NCBI GenBank assembly: GCA_030998225.1
Contig: JAPYXD010000598.1
Location: forward strand, 248,001-312,000
Reading direction: 5' to 3'
DNA length: 64,000 nucleotides
Source: Diplolepis rosae
Lineage: Eukaryota; Arthropoda; Insecta; Hymenoptera; Diplolepididae
This document shows, piece by piece, positions 43,650-54,404 of the stretch (its first letter is position 1; every line of letters begins with the position of its first letter). The notes under the pieces were generated by a model, which saw nothing but the letters and a program-made list of their open reading frames with translations, was not told the origin of the DNA and searched no databases. The position numbers and the translations under genes are program-made.

Positions 43650-43704
43650 AGTTGATTATTGTTGTTGGATAATTGTTTTGTGATAGGATATTTTGGATTT
43701 TCTT

Positions 43705-44893
43705 TCAGTTTTCTGTGTCGAAGCTTTTGTGTGCTAAGATGATGCCTCTGTCAACAAAGTTGTTAATCACATTAATTTTGTAGTGTAGTGGGTGGTGAGA
43801 ATAAAAGTTAAGAATACGGCCTGAGTAAGTACGTTTTTGGTACCAATTTGTCTTGATGTTCTCCCCTGTTCTGATGATAAGAACATCCAAAAAAAATAAT
43901 TTGTCATCTGATTCCTCTTCTACTGTAAATTGGATTTTATGATTGTAACTGTTAAAAGTGTTTCTAATTTTGTCTTTTTCATCAGCCGGTACTGCTATAA
44001 TTATGTCGTCTACGTATCGAAAATAAAAGGGGAGTCGAAATGGGAGGGAAGCTATACATTGTTTTTCCAGATCATCCATTACAATATCCGCAGCAATCGG
44101 AGAAAGGGGTGATCCCATGGGGAAACCAGATTTTTGTTTGTAGGAATGGCCTTGAAAGTTGAAAGCAGAATTTGAAGAGCAGATTCTCAGACCTTTTTCA
44201 AATTGATACCAAGGCATTTTTGTCTTTGGTTCTATTTGTGGCCGTCTCTCTTTTATACCTTTAAAAGCTAAACCAATTTGGACATTTGTAAAACGTGATA
44301 CAGCATCAAGGGATATGATTTTATGGCTCAGAGACACCTGGATATTTTTGATTTTTTCGATGAAATCGAAGCTGTTTTTTACTCGAGAAACTGGGGGAGG
44401 TACGTTACAGGAGATAATGTTGTTATAAAAAGATGCGAGATTGTAAATGGGGCTACCACAAAAAGAAACAATAGGTCTGAGGGGGTGGTCTGGTTTGTGA
44501 ATTTTTGGTAGACCATAGAATTTTTCTGGTAATGGATTGTTAGATTTGAGAGAGTTAGCTACCGTGTCTGTTATATAATCTTTTTTCCTCCAGAGGTTTA
44601 TGAGGTTTATGAGGTTATTAACTTTTTTGTGGGTCATGTATGTGGGATCTTTTTTTAAGAGCTCATAAGTTTTTTTGTCCGATAGGATGCGAGTGGCTTC
44701 AGAAATATATTTATTTTTGTCCATGGCTACAGTTATGTTGCCTTTGTCTGCTTTCGTAATCAAAATGTGAGAGTTGTTTTTTAGAAAGGTGTTAGTGGAT
44801 TTCGAAAATTCTAATACTTGTTTTTGGACGGTATTAAGGGGTTGTTGTTTTTTATTAGAGAAACTTTCTATGCAATTAACAAACTTAATCCAA
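43705..44893 (-). pseudogene. Penelope 1 reverse transcriptase
   Basis: The open frame starts at 44970, but its first 25 codons are antisense of element 2, so the real sequence begins near 44893 (WIKFVNCIES). Motifs: KADKGNITVAMDK, YGLPKIHKPDHPLRPIVS, SLDAVSRFTNV, MGSPLSPIAADIVMD, RYVDDII and TYSGRILNFYSHHP. This order is typical of Penelope RT, which is related to telomerase. The N-terminus is missing by truncation at the junction. The frame ends at a TGA caused by an indel relative to element 2. Confidence 0.85.
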
Positions 44894-45246
44894 TTTACAG
44901 TAGCAGAGGAATCAGATAACAAATTATGGTTTTTGGATGTCCTTATCATCAGAACAGGGGAGAACATCAAGAAAAATTGGTACCAAAAACTTACTTACTC
45001 AGGCCGTATTATTAACTTTTATTCTCACCACCCACTACACTACAAAATTAATGTGATTAACAACCTTGTTGACAGAGGCATCATCTTAGCACACAAAAGC
45101 TTCGACACAGAAAACTTAAAAAAATCCAAAATATCCTATCACAAAACAATTATCCAACAACAATAATCAATTCCACTATAAAACACAGACTCAATTATCT
45201 GCTACATAAAGCCTCCACAACCGGGCCCCTCATTCACCATCCACCT

Positions 45247-45651
45247 GTGTGGGAGGGCGAGGCATCTTCTCACTCTTACACTCGCACAAACAAGCAAAAA
45301 CAAAACTCAGCTAGCCAAACACAGAAATATGTGTCACTTCCCTATGTTAAAGGGTTATCTGAAAAACTTTCAGGCATCCTTAAACCTTTCAATGTAAAAA
45401 TTGCCCCACGCAATACTAATGACCTATCACGTCTTTTCAAATCAGCAAAAGACCCCACACCAAAACTTGAAGCAGCACATGTCGTCTATAATATTCCTTG
45501 CATTGATTGTACAGCAAATTATATAGGCACAACCAAAAGACCTCTAAAAAATAGAATCCAGGAACATAAAGAAGATGTATATAACCCCCCAGAAAAATGG
45601 GCCGCCCTGACCAAGCACACGTGGCGCCAGGATCATAATCATTCAGTTTAG
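45247..45651 (+). pseudogene. Penelope 2 GIY-YIG endonuclease
   Basis: The frame is 134 codons, near-identical to the minus-strand copy at 42995-43432. It keeps YNIPCIDCTANYIG and ends early where the 3' deletion joins. The RT fragment just upstream is in another frame. Confidence 0.8.
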
Positions 45652-45905
45652 ACCAATTTTATAGGTTCACATGCATAATTCATTTATATCATTTTATTAC
45701 AATGTTTCTTTAAGGTTCTCTTTAGCAATTTTACGGAAAAAATTTTTTTGTACAGTTTTGTTACAGTTTTACTGTATCGCAAATTTAGTTACTTAGTCCA
45801 ATTTTATTTTCATACCTGCAATTCTTATATCACTTTTTTACTACAATGTTTATCCGTCACACGGGCAATTTTTAAGATTCCTCCTTTGTATTTTTTATAG
45901 AAATA

Positions 45906-45966
45906 AATTCTCACTGATGAGGACTCCAACCTGAGTCGAAACGTTTGAAAGAATGTAAGAACTGAG
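45906..45966 (+). ncRNA. Hammerhead ribozyme motif in Penelope 2 terminus
   Basis: CTGATGAG, stem II GACTC-CAACCT-GAGTC, then GAAAC. The core is complete, but helix I (CTCA with TGAG) and the bases before the cleavage site look degraded compared with the copy at 54143. Confidence 0.65.
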
Positions 45967-46010
45967 TTTTCATTATTTCTGCACCCTAAAGCCAATTTAT
46001 ACATATATCG

Positions 46011-46523
46011 AATATTCATCAAAGGATCGATACAAGTCCTATCTATAATCTTTTAACTTATTTTGTAAATAATGTTTGAAATAAGTATAGTAGTTAATTA
46101 TCAGTGTAACGTTAACTTTCTTCGAGTATAAGATTCTGTTCTGGTTGATACTTAAGATTTGATTTCACGTAACATTTTTATGATGCATCTTTTCGTTTTA
46201 TAGCAAGAAATTATAATATATTTCTTTTCGATTTTAATTGTACATAATTCTTTCAACTTATTTTGAAAATAATGTTTGAAATAAGTTTAGTAATTATTAA
46301 CAGGGAACCGTTCAATTTTTTAAAGAAAAAGTTTCTTGGTAGGTATAAAATAATTGTAATTCAACCTATTGTTGTACAATGTAGCCATTTTCGATTATAA
46401 TTAGGTGTTAAGACAGAATTAAGCACGTCGAGAGCATTTTAAAGACAGATCGCTACGAAACTTTAAGTAAAAGTTTTTCGACGGTAGAACGTCTTTTCTG
46501 CTAAATGTTATCGGTACCTACAG
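46011..46523. other. AT-rich DNA before P-like exon 4
   Basis: Probably part of the P-like intron. Short repeats (AATGTTTGAAATAAGT twice, near 46069 and 46269) hint at an old duplication. Confidence 0.4.
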
Positions 46524-47245
46524 ACTCTAATACCTCTACCAGCAAGATCTACGTTAAAGATTGTACTGAAGAAAATTTCTATGGATACTGGGGTCACAGA
46601 GAGTACGAGGCTGAAAGAAGCAGCTTCTCTCGCCAAGAATGAGAAGGATTTGATCGTGATTTTGCTTTGGGATGAATTGCTGTTAAATCTGGGACTCCAC
46701 TATGACAGCGAAGCTGATAAAATCGTTGGCTTCGAAGATTGGAGCACAGTAAGATCGGATAAATACGCAGACCATGCTCTCGTATTCATGATACGGAGCA
46801 TAGAAACCGGTGATAATCTCCCTGTTTGCTTCAACTTCTGTGATGCTGTAACAAAGAGTGATCAGTTGCAGTATTGCATTAAAGAAGTCGTAAAAGCTGT
46901 GCAAGATGCCGGCTTTAATGTCGTTGCCTCCGTCTGCGATGGAGCTTCAACTAATGATGCAGCTATTAAGCAGATGATTATGTACTTACAGTTTTGAACG
47001 TTCATTGAACGATGACAAAATTTTTTTTTCCATAAAAAAATTAATTATTATATTTATATTTAGGGCCCTTCAAATATACAATCGTTCATCAACAATACAC
47101 TATTTTTTAATTTTCTAGACCAAAAACTAATCATTTAGTTTAAAAAACAAAAGTTTTCCATCGTTCAATGAACGTTCAAAACTGTAAGTACATCAGATGA
47201 TTCAAGATACGATAAAGATCCGCGGCGAGGATTACGTCGTAGCAA
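46524..47245 (+). pseudogene. P-like transposase exon 4: catalytic core, interrupted by a MITE
   Basis: Acceptor CTACAG ends at 46523. The peptide starts LIPLPARSTLK, typical before the P/THAP9 catalytic domain, then VTESTRLKEAASL, LLWDELLLNLGLHYD, KIVGFEDW and VVASVCDGASTND. These match the RNase H-like fold of P transposases, with DE after LLW as in the family. At 46980 a 214-bp MITE stops the frame. Beyond it the frame resumes (after removal of one target copy) and reaches a donor GCAA-GTAATT at 47245/47246. The transposase would excise and insert the element; this copy cannot. Confidence 0.78.
46980..47193. mobile_element. 214-bp MITE with 9-bp target duplication
   Basis: Termini ATGTACTTACAGTTTTGAAC and inverse, about 34 bp long. 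CAGATGATT is duplicated at 46971-46979 and 47194-47202. It breaks P-like exon 4. A left half of a related element lies at about 54276-54345. Confidence 0.85.
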
Positions 47246-47976
47246 GTAATTATTTTTCACACTTTTGCAGAAACATTATATTTTTCATTCATGTGAAAAT
47301 AAAATAGTATATTGTGTATTTAGGAGGTAAAGTAGGTCTTTTGGGGCGAGGACTGAATACACCGGTTGAGTCCCAAAATGACCAACCTCCGTGGTACACA
47401 CGATATTTTTTGCAAAATACGTCCTAAAGAAGTATTTCGAGTGTCTGTAGAATGGTATTGAGAGTGTCCAATTACGACTCGGTGGAATAGTAACATGTTA
47501 TAACAATAATATTGATAAATATTTTTCTGGAACGTAAAATGTTTTTTCTTCAAGTTTAAAAAATTTTAGGTACAATTTTTGGGGTATTCAGTATTTCAAG
47601 AAACAAATTTGATTGAATTTAATAACGTATGGAAAAGTATAAACTTTGGTTGGATTAATTAAGTATTAGCACTGAGCCCAGAACGTGCGAGATGGCTCCC
47701 TGGTGAGCAATGAAGGAGTTAGCTTAATCCCTGCTGTTGCCATCTTGCGGTCCGATCAAGTATTTGCTTGGGGGGAAATATAATCCAGTCTTCGCAACTG
47801 TGCAGAGGGCGTAAGGAACAAAAGTAGGACATAAGGAACGAAAGTAGGACTTAAGGAAGAAAACAGATACAATATGAACATGCTGGTCGTAAATGGACAA
47901 CTTTACAGCCGCTCTACAGGGGCTCGAAGTACTACTTTAGTGCCTGTTTTGCAAAAATATTCTTTTGTATTTTCAG
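47246..47976 (+). other. Intron of the P-like gene
   Basis: It has donor GTAATT and acceptor TTGTATTTTCAG. The phases on both sides agree (1 base plus 2 bases). Part of it (about 47660-47800) is less AT-rich and may be another small insertion. Confidence 0.55.
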
Positions 47977-48905
47977 ATGGCACGTATGTAGTCCATGGAG
48001 TAGAGATTATTCCTCTGTTCGACCCGCCTCACCTTCTGAACTGTATCAGAAACAATCTGCTCGATAAAGACCTGGAATTTGAATGGACGCCAGGAAAAAA
48101 AAAAACAGATCGGAAATTGGCAAAGTGGGAGCATCTTGTCACGGTATATTTCAATGGAAAAGTTGGATATGACGAACAGAGCAAACATCGCACTTTATGG
48201 ACGGATTCGAGTTTCCATATGGAATTTTTGTCTGATGCTAGGAAAAAAGTTTCGAAATGGCGATTTGTAAATTCAGTGAACAAGGAACCAACTCCAAGAC
48301 AACCTCCTTGTTTGATAAACCTTCGACGCACTCTAAAAGGATTCCAACAGTTATGGGCTCTAGGTGCGAATTGTGAAGATGATGGAGGTGCTTCTCTCTT
48401 GGCATGGCAAAACTATTTGGAGTTTGTGGCTGAACCTGATGAATCTGGCGAGCTTACACCCTGGCCAGAAGGAACACCACAGAATCCATCTGGTGCTCCA
48501 AAAATCATTTGTTCCAAAAACCCCATTCCTGAGAAAGGAAACGTTTCGGCAACCATTGCTTTATTGCCGAAGTCACTGAAAAAGAAGTGTGAATTTCTTC
48601 ATTCTTGTCCCATCTGCGTGTCATTTCTGAGTAGTGACAATGGGTCAAGTTATCAACTCTCCAAAAGTGTTTCACCTATTCAGGAAATTCACCGCGAAGT
48701 CAATGGAATTCTCAATAGAATCACGGACTCCATTTATGCAAAGCAAGGTGTTCAGAAATATGCAACAAAATTTCTTAGAAGAGAAATCCAGTTCGATATT
48801 TTAACGTGTCGCATTCACAAAGATGCATTAATTGCGAGTTTTTATAAATGCAGCATTGAATTGCATATTCTTTCAACGACATCTTACTTGAATCGGATCT
48901 TGTGA
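47977..48905 (+). pseudogene. P-like transposase exon 5: C-terminal half
   Basis: The first codon is split with exon 4. The peptide has PLFDPPHLLNCIRNNLLDKD, the hallmark DPPHL...RNNL block of P/THAP9 transposases. WRFVNSVNKEPTP, LRRTLKGFQQLWAL and a tail ending in SYLNRIL follow. The stretch is open for about 310 codons and stops at TGA 48903-48905. I cannot place the last catalytic acidic residue with confidence. It is clearly the same gene as exon 4. The open frame begins upstream at 47874, but the acceptor fits the family better. Confidence 0.75.
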
Positions 48906-49980
48906 TGTAAATTAAGGTTAGACGACCCGGCGGACAATATACAGAAACCAAAAGCAAACGGATGCAATTTCTTTGTTCAAGCAGCCGTCACGAAGCGTCA
49001 GTAGCCTTTGCATAAAAAGAATATGACTGTGAATAAATTGAAGAAAAATGCGTAGATACCCAGGTAAATAGAAACGATTAAATGAATGCTTTATTGAATC
49101 GTTTTCTTTTTAAAAAGTGGATTGGATGCTCGTTTTCTGCATCGGAATGACACGTTTGAATCGTTCTTCAAAATTTAAATGATGTTAATCGGTCAATTCC
49201 TATTCGAAACTAGTGAACTAGCTAGCTCCGACTAAACAGAAATTTTTTCAATCTTTTTAGATATTTTTTAATTGGATCGGAATTTTGGTATCTAGTTTGC
49301 CATATTTCACACCAAATTTATAATTTTTTATAAATAATTATAATTTTTTCAATTATTGCGCAGTTAAAGAAATTTATGTACCAGAGTATCAGATTCAACT
49401 ATAGATTTTGACATTGAGACTGTCATAAGGGATAAGGGACTAATATATAAATAAATTGTTAAAAATTATATCGCGTTGAGCCATGATTCGGAATTTTCCT
49501 ATTCTTTAAGAGACACGATTCAGAAAGCTTCAAACTGATTCAATAATATTCAGTCGGTTCTTTGTTTCTGGGTATGACACCAAAACTGTTTAACGATTGG
49601 ATAATTTTAATGTACATTTATTATTTCAATCTTTTGAAATATTAGAATAATAATTGCCATAATGAATTTTAAGTGGGGAGATAAATCAAAACTTTATTAC
49701 TAATTAAGCAATCTCAGATTTCTAAACCTTTACCTGTCTACATATATCAAGACCATTTTTCAAACTCTAGGTGATATCAATAGAAATTGAGAGATACAAA
49801 ATTTAAACTAAAAACGTGCAACAATTGGCTTATTTTAAATATAATCTTTTGGAAGGTTAAATTCATAATGGCAATAATACATTTCTTCTCAGAATTATAG
49901 ATGGAAAAAAAATGAGAATTTTATTTTTGATTAGCTGCATAGTTATTAATTTCAAAAGAATATTAATTATAATATTTAAA
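48906..49980. other. Non-coding 3' region of the P-like element
   Basis: AT-rich, no gene or clear repeat recognised. Confidence 0.4.
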
Positions 49981-50152
49981 GATTTTCAAATTCTTTAAAT
50001 ATTTGAATTCAACTGCATTATTTGCGATATAAGAGTTTGCAATTGTTTACGAGGACACCTGTCGACAACGTATCCTATCTGATACGCGATTAGTGAACCT
50101 CCGATAATGTAGGCAGTGACAAAAATTTCAAACTCACCTAATTAATTTGAAA
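49981..50152 (-). repeat. Inverted partner of 39409-39592
   Basis: Reverse complement of the repeat at 39409-39592. Both copies lie inside the P-like element. Confidence 0.75.
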
Positions 50153-50366
50153 TTAATTAAAATCTTGTTTTATTTCTCATACAATGTAACAAAATATTCC
50201 ACATTGTACGAATGAAGTCACTGATTTCATGTCTCTCCTTGTATACTTCGAATAAAATGTTATAAAAACGTTACGTTTCAAGTATCATGTATTTCTTCAC
50301 TCATTAAAGAATTGATGCAGAATTGTACAAATTGAGTATGAGTGGTCAAACGCGCCCATGGGAGTC

Positions 50367-50754
50367 GACCTAGGCTGTCTTATTCTTCGTACAGCGTTGG
50401 CACCGTACTGACAAAGCCTTGTACATTTGAACTGCACATGGGTCTATTACAATACGCTACTACTACACAATATCGAGAAAATCAAAATGTCCGGAACTAG
50501 TCACGAAATATCAAGTGCAATGGACGAGAATCATGATGAATACTAAATTAGATTCGAGTGTATTCATAAAAACTCGTATATGCGCCGAAGTCACATAAAA
50601 TAGAATATGTGTCAATGCACACAATTCGGATAATTACGAGACTCGCTTAAAATGCTCTCAGGACTGATCGCACCTCGGCTTCGTCTCCTGCGAGCATTGT
50701 CGCTCGTCGCGTAATAACCCTTATTATGCGCCTAGGCACATTATATACTATTAA
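50367..50754 (-). repeat. Right long inverted terminus
   Basis: Pairs with 31637-32180. It lacks the hairpin insert of the left arm, has about 90% visible identity otherwise, and ends TATACTATTAA. Confidence 0.75.
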
Positions 50755-51681
50755 ATTTGGAAAAGTTGTAATGTTTATGTACAGTTAGAGCGGATCAATA
50801 CACAAAAATTCTACTTTGTAAAGTTCTGAATTCTTATGTTTTAAATGAATGTTTTCAACTCTTTAATTATTAAAATTGTTAGATTGCAATTACTTATTTA
50901 ATTTTTAAATTTATGTACCAATCTTGAGTATACTTTAAACTTCCTTATTTCCATTTTTTTCTTAAATTAAATTTATGATCTAAATTCTGTTAAATAATTT
51001 TTCAATATTTTCAAATCTTTTGATTCTTTTGAAATTTTATAAAATTCCTCAAAATTATTTGAAATATTTTGATGTTTTTCAAAGTTTTTTTTAAATATCA
51101 CCTCAAAATCTTCTCATCCTCCTTTCAAATTTGCCTTACAATCTGCTAAATAAAATCAAGAAATTTATAAATCTCTTGAAATCTATTAAAGAACTCTCAA
51201 AATATTTTTAAATCGTAGAAAATATCATTTTTTGAATTTTCCATCTTTATCAGTTTCGAATTTTCCAATTATGAAGATGATTTAGAAATTTAGAAATGTT
51301 TATTCTAAAAAATTTAACGAACTGAAAATTTTTGGAGAAATCAAAAAGAAATTCAAATTATGAAATGTAAAAATTCATAAGAAGTCGGAAAATATACGCT
51401 AAATACCTTGAAAAAAACACTAACAATTTAAAATAAACTTTCAGAAACGTTTCATGAAAAAATTCAATAAAAAATAGAGAGCAGCCATCGTTAAAATATT
51501 GAATTGCCTTCTAGTTTCATGGATGTGAATATTATAAAATCTAAATAGCACTACAACAAAAACAAGCACACTCAGTAACAACTCAGTCAAAAGCATGTAT
51601 TTTTGTGCGGTTATCAAGGCAAATTAATTACTAAGTACATGCACATAACTGGCTGTATGCATCAAATAACTGCATTCTTAC
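50755..51681. other. POSH intron, AT-rich
   Basis: No feature recognised. Confidence 0.4.
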
Positions 51682-51833
51682 CGGACGTGTACAGTATTGA
51701 CTGAAGATTGACTTGTATTACCATCATCAAATACAGGATTATCCATGGAATATGTGGCAGGTGGAGGTGATTTGGATTTTTTAATGCTGGTCAAACGACG
51801 CATTAGTGAGACACCTTTCTCCTTCTTATCTTT
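51682..51833 (-). CDS. POSH: POSH/SH3RF internal exon upstream of the giant intron
   Basis: The exon is 152 bp, with acceptor AATTTCATTACAG and donor GTCCG-GTAAGA. It encodes GVSLMRRLTSIKKSKSPPP, then YSMDNPVFDD and finally VNTVHV plus two bases. This basic LMRRLT..K.SKSPPP block followed by MDNPVF is known from POSH of insects. It ends two bases into the Arg codon that the exon at 31323 completes. The RING finger and the first SH3 domains are not upstream within the window, so the gene must extend to the right past 64000 or into DNA I could not read as coding. Confidence 0.83.
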
Positions 51834-51984
51834 CTGTAATGAAATTAATTTTACGATTATTTATATTTAAAATTATAATTGGAAATTTGCACATTTTTTT
51901 AATGTGATCAAAAAATGAAATTTGGGGGTCACTTTTGCATAAAAAAATTTTTTCTGAATTTTTTAGTTAGTAACAATTTGTTAA

Positions 51985-53347
51985 TGAGCGTGTGATGTAA
52001 CGTACGAATAAAATATCGAGTAATTGGAACGCCACCTGTTAGGTATAAGTCGAATTTGTACTCGCGATTACCGAATCGATGTAAAACGAATCCTACCTTG
52101 CCCACATACGCGGGCGAATTTAAATAAAAGAACTAGACTCGATTAATAAATGTTACGCAAAACTCTCGTCGAGGAAATGAACAATTAACTTTAGATTTAG
52201 AAATAAGAATTCGTTCTCGTTTCCCAAGGAAATATTATCAGAGATTTAACAATATGTTTAAAAGAGTTCTCACGAAATCTGGAAAGTATAAACCTTTTTG
52301 ACTTTTACGAGCCTTCTAACGAAACGACCCTTGAAAACTTATAAATTAAACTTAACAAAGCTCTTCCTCTCTTTTATGTTCGAGAAACCTAGGCTAGTTG
52401 CAGTAAATTAATTCCTTACAATTTCTGTAAAGTTATAAATTTCGAGAAGGGACAAAACTTTGGTCGGCCACTTAAATTCATATAAACAAACTGAAGGGTA
52501 AAACCGGACCCTGGCTTTGAATTTCTGAGACTCACCAGGACTCCAGCGAGGATCGATTACATAGCAACATGTCTAGAGAAAGAGAGGAAGGTGATACAAA
52601 AAATATGATTTATGCCGTTTCGCAAGGGCCGAACAGTCAAGCAGGCCACATGTTGAAACTTTCGAAACTCTAGGGGTAGAGATAGGTAACGAACCATATG
52701 CATTCCCGAAAATTGCACGCGCTTTCCTCACGCCTCCACTGACTGCAATTGGCTAAAGGAAGGCGTGAGGGTGGGTTTTGGGACTCGAATGCATCTTGCA
52801 ACTGGGAGCGTGCTGAATCCCTATCTCGGGAGAAAACAGATTAGATTCCAACTTCACTCGCTCAAGTCAAAAACTCGCTCTCTCTTTGCGAAACGAAAAC
52901 GAGTTCCTCGTTTGGAAATTACGCAAGTGTACGCGTTCCGCCGAACTTAACGCTCGGACTGCTATTCGAGCGATCTTGTCGTGTTTAAATTTACGTTATA
53001 GTTTTACTCAAAGTGACTTTTATCATGTTTAAATTTATGTTATAGTTTTACTTGAAGTGACTTTTACCATGTTTAAATTTATGTGCCAGTTTATTGGAGT
53101 GACCTCTATATTCGAATTCGTCTGTTGATGTTATTTGACTGGCCTTTTATCAAATTGAATTTGTTAATAAATACAATAAAACTTGTCGAACGACCTATTA
53201 TTCTCTTAAAAGACCATCATTACTTTTGAATTTCCCGTCAATCCCATAACCTCCAGGTTTGCTGTTTTAACAGCGAAACGCAGCGACGATCCTACCATAT
53301 TTTAATTTCTCAAAGGTTGTCATCCCTTCCTGGGATGTGACAGTGAA
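51985..53347. repeat. Candidate solo LTR or other long repeat
   Basis: The segment has distinct base composition. It opens TGTGATGTAACG and could close GGGATGTGACA. An AATAAA occurs near 53170. No matching target duplication is seen, so the borders and type are uncertain. Confidence 0.3.
52979..53105. repeat. Tandem repeat, about 51-bp unit, 2.5 copies
   Basis: TGTTTAAATTTATGTTATAG-type units begin at about 52983, 53034 and 53070 with small changes. Confidence 0.7.
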
Positions 53348-53454
53348 AAGTATGAACAGCTGAAAGTTTCCGATAATACGGTGACGTCACAGCGTTGTGT
53401 ATAATCGCTCTGAGTCGCATCTCAGTATAGAAGGCCAATTGAAAATTGAGTAAA

Positions 53455-53641
53455 ATGTCAAAAAAAAACGGCATATAAATGGTGTTTTGTCCATTGGTGT
53501 CATAATTTGACAACCAAGACACCCGGTAAAATTTTATTTCGAGTTCCGGTAAATCCGATTATGCGAAATAAATGGTTTGAAAATGCACAACGTCGAGATA
53601 AGCCGGGAACTAGTAACATGTTTTGCTGGCATTTTTGATGT
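53455..53641 (+). pseudogene. Frameshifted THAP-domain fragment
   Basis: An ATG is followed by a run of nine A. Shifting one base after that run opens YKWCFVHWC, then TKTPGKILFRVP, NKWFENAQRRDKP and NMFCWHF before TGA. This is a THAP pattern: C-x4-C near the start, a KWF helix, then a C-x2-H-like end. The first part out of frame has three stops. It is unrelated in detail to the THAP exon at 37661. It could be the first exon of another THAP or P-type element. Confidence 0.6.
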
Positions 53642-54043
53642 ATTATAAGTATTGTTATTTCTTGTTCATGATTATCTGTTCATGTTATCTGTGAATAAAC
53701 TATAATTGAAAAAATATATATATTTATTTATATTTATATTCATAGCGCTCAAAACAAATTCTAACCTCAATTTGTCAAATGTTAAACATTGAACTTGCTT
53801 GTATCTTGACATGTTCCTGCACATGTCCTTTGTTATATTGACCCACAGTGATATATCTGTGATATTTAATTTGGCATGGGGTCAGTTATTACTTTTCTTG
53901 GATTCATTTCATAAAAAATTTTCAAGTTCTGGCTTCGAAACAAATTTTACAATAATAAATTAATATTTATATTAATAATAAACAGGACTTATATCGACCC
54001 TTAGTATTAAAATTTGAATATTTTTGGTGTACTTAGTTGGCCT

Positions 54044-54232
54044 TAGGGTCCAGAAAAAATGTAAACTCAAAGTTTCATATTTTCAAACGTTTCGACTCAG
54101 GTAATTTATAACTTTTCCTCCTTTGTATTTTTTATAGAAATAAATCTCACTGATGAGGACTCCAACCTGAGTCGAAACGTTTGAAAATATGAAACTTTGA
54201 GATTACATTTTTTCTGGACCCTAAGGCCAACT
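54044..54232. repeat. Penelope terminal remnant, inverted arms
   Basis: About 70-bp arms (GGGTCCAGAAAAAATGTAAA and its inverse) surround a short middle that matches the terminal blocks at 40977-41110 and 45890-45998. No Penelope coding part is nearby. Confidence 0.75.
54143..54204 (+). ncRNA. Hammerhead ribozyme, type I, well formed
   Basis: Helix I AATCTCA (54143-54149) pairs perfectly with TGAGATT (54198-54204). CTGATGAG begins at 54150. Stem II is GACTC/GAGTC (54158-54162, 54169-54173) with loop CAACCT. GAAA lies at 54174-54177. Helix III is GTTT/AAAC (54079+100 to 54182, and 54192-54195) with one extra base on the 5' side. The cleavage position would be after the U before 54198. CTT replaces the usual GTC, allowed by the NUH rule. 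Confidence 0.7.
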
Positions 54233-54275
54233 AAGTACACCAAAAATATTCAAATATTTATATTATACACTTTAC

Positions 54276-54345
54276 CAATGTACTAACAGTTTTGAAAGTT
54301 CAATGAAGGATGAAAAAAAAATTTTTAAAATAACGAATTTTTTTT
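54276..54345 (+). repeat. Left half of the 214-bp MITE family
   Basis: ATGTACTAACAGTTTTGAA and following bases match 46980-47045 with several changes. The right half is absent; the satellite starts about 60 bp later. Confidence 0.6.
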
Positions 54346-54404
54346 TATGCCTACTCCTAGGACGCTCTAACAACATGATCTGTAATAAAATATATGAGAC
54401 TTTC

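Larger units (their letters stand above)
40977..44893 (-). mobile_element. Penelope-like element 1 (minus strand)
   Basis: RT (from about 44893 to 43705) and a GIY-YIG endonuclease (43432-42995) are followed by a long 3' part with diverged tandem repeats and a terminal block with a hammerhead-like motif. It joins element 2 head to head at about 44893. A frameshift and a 132-bp insert separate the two domains, so it is inactive. Confidence 0.8.
44894..46010 (+). mobile_element. Penelope-like element 2 (plus strand, 5'-truncated)
   Basis: It starts within the RT (FTVAEESDNKLWFLDV) and reads through the RT end (44894-45166) and the GIY-YIG domain (45247-45651). It jumps at about 45640 to the terminal block that in element 1 lies at 41350-40977. 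About 1.65 kb of 3' sequence is therefore missing relative to element 1. Confidence 0.8.
31637..50754 (+). mobile_element. Candidate P-element-like transposon with long inverted termini, invaded by other elements
   Basis: Inverted arms of about 400 bp (31637-32180 with a hairpin insert, and 50367-50754) start TTAATAGTATA and contain GTGCCTAGGCGCATAAT. Between them on the plus strand lie pieces of a THAP/P-type transposase gene in the expected order. A LINE, an inverted Penelope pair and several small elements account for more than half of the 19 kb. Duplicated target bases at the outer ends are not clear, so assigning the arms to the P-like gene is an inference from position. Confidence 0.55.
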
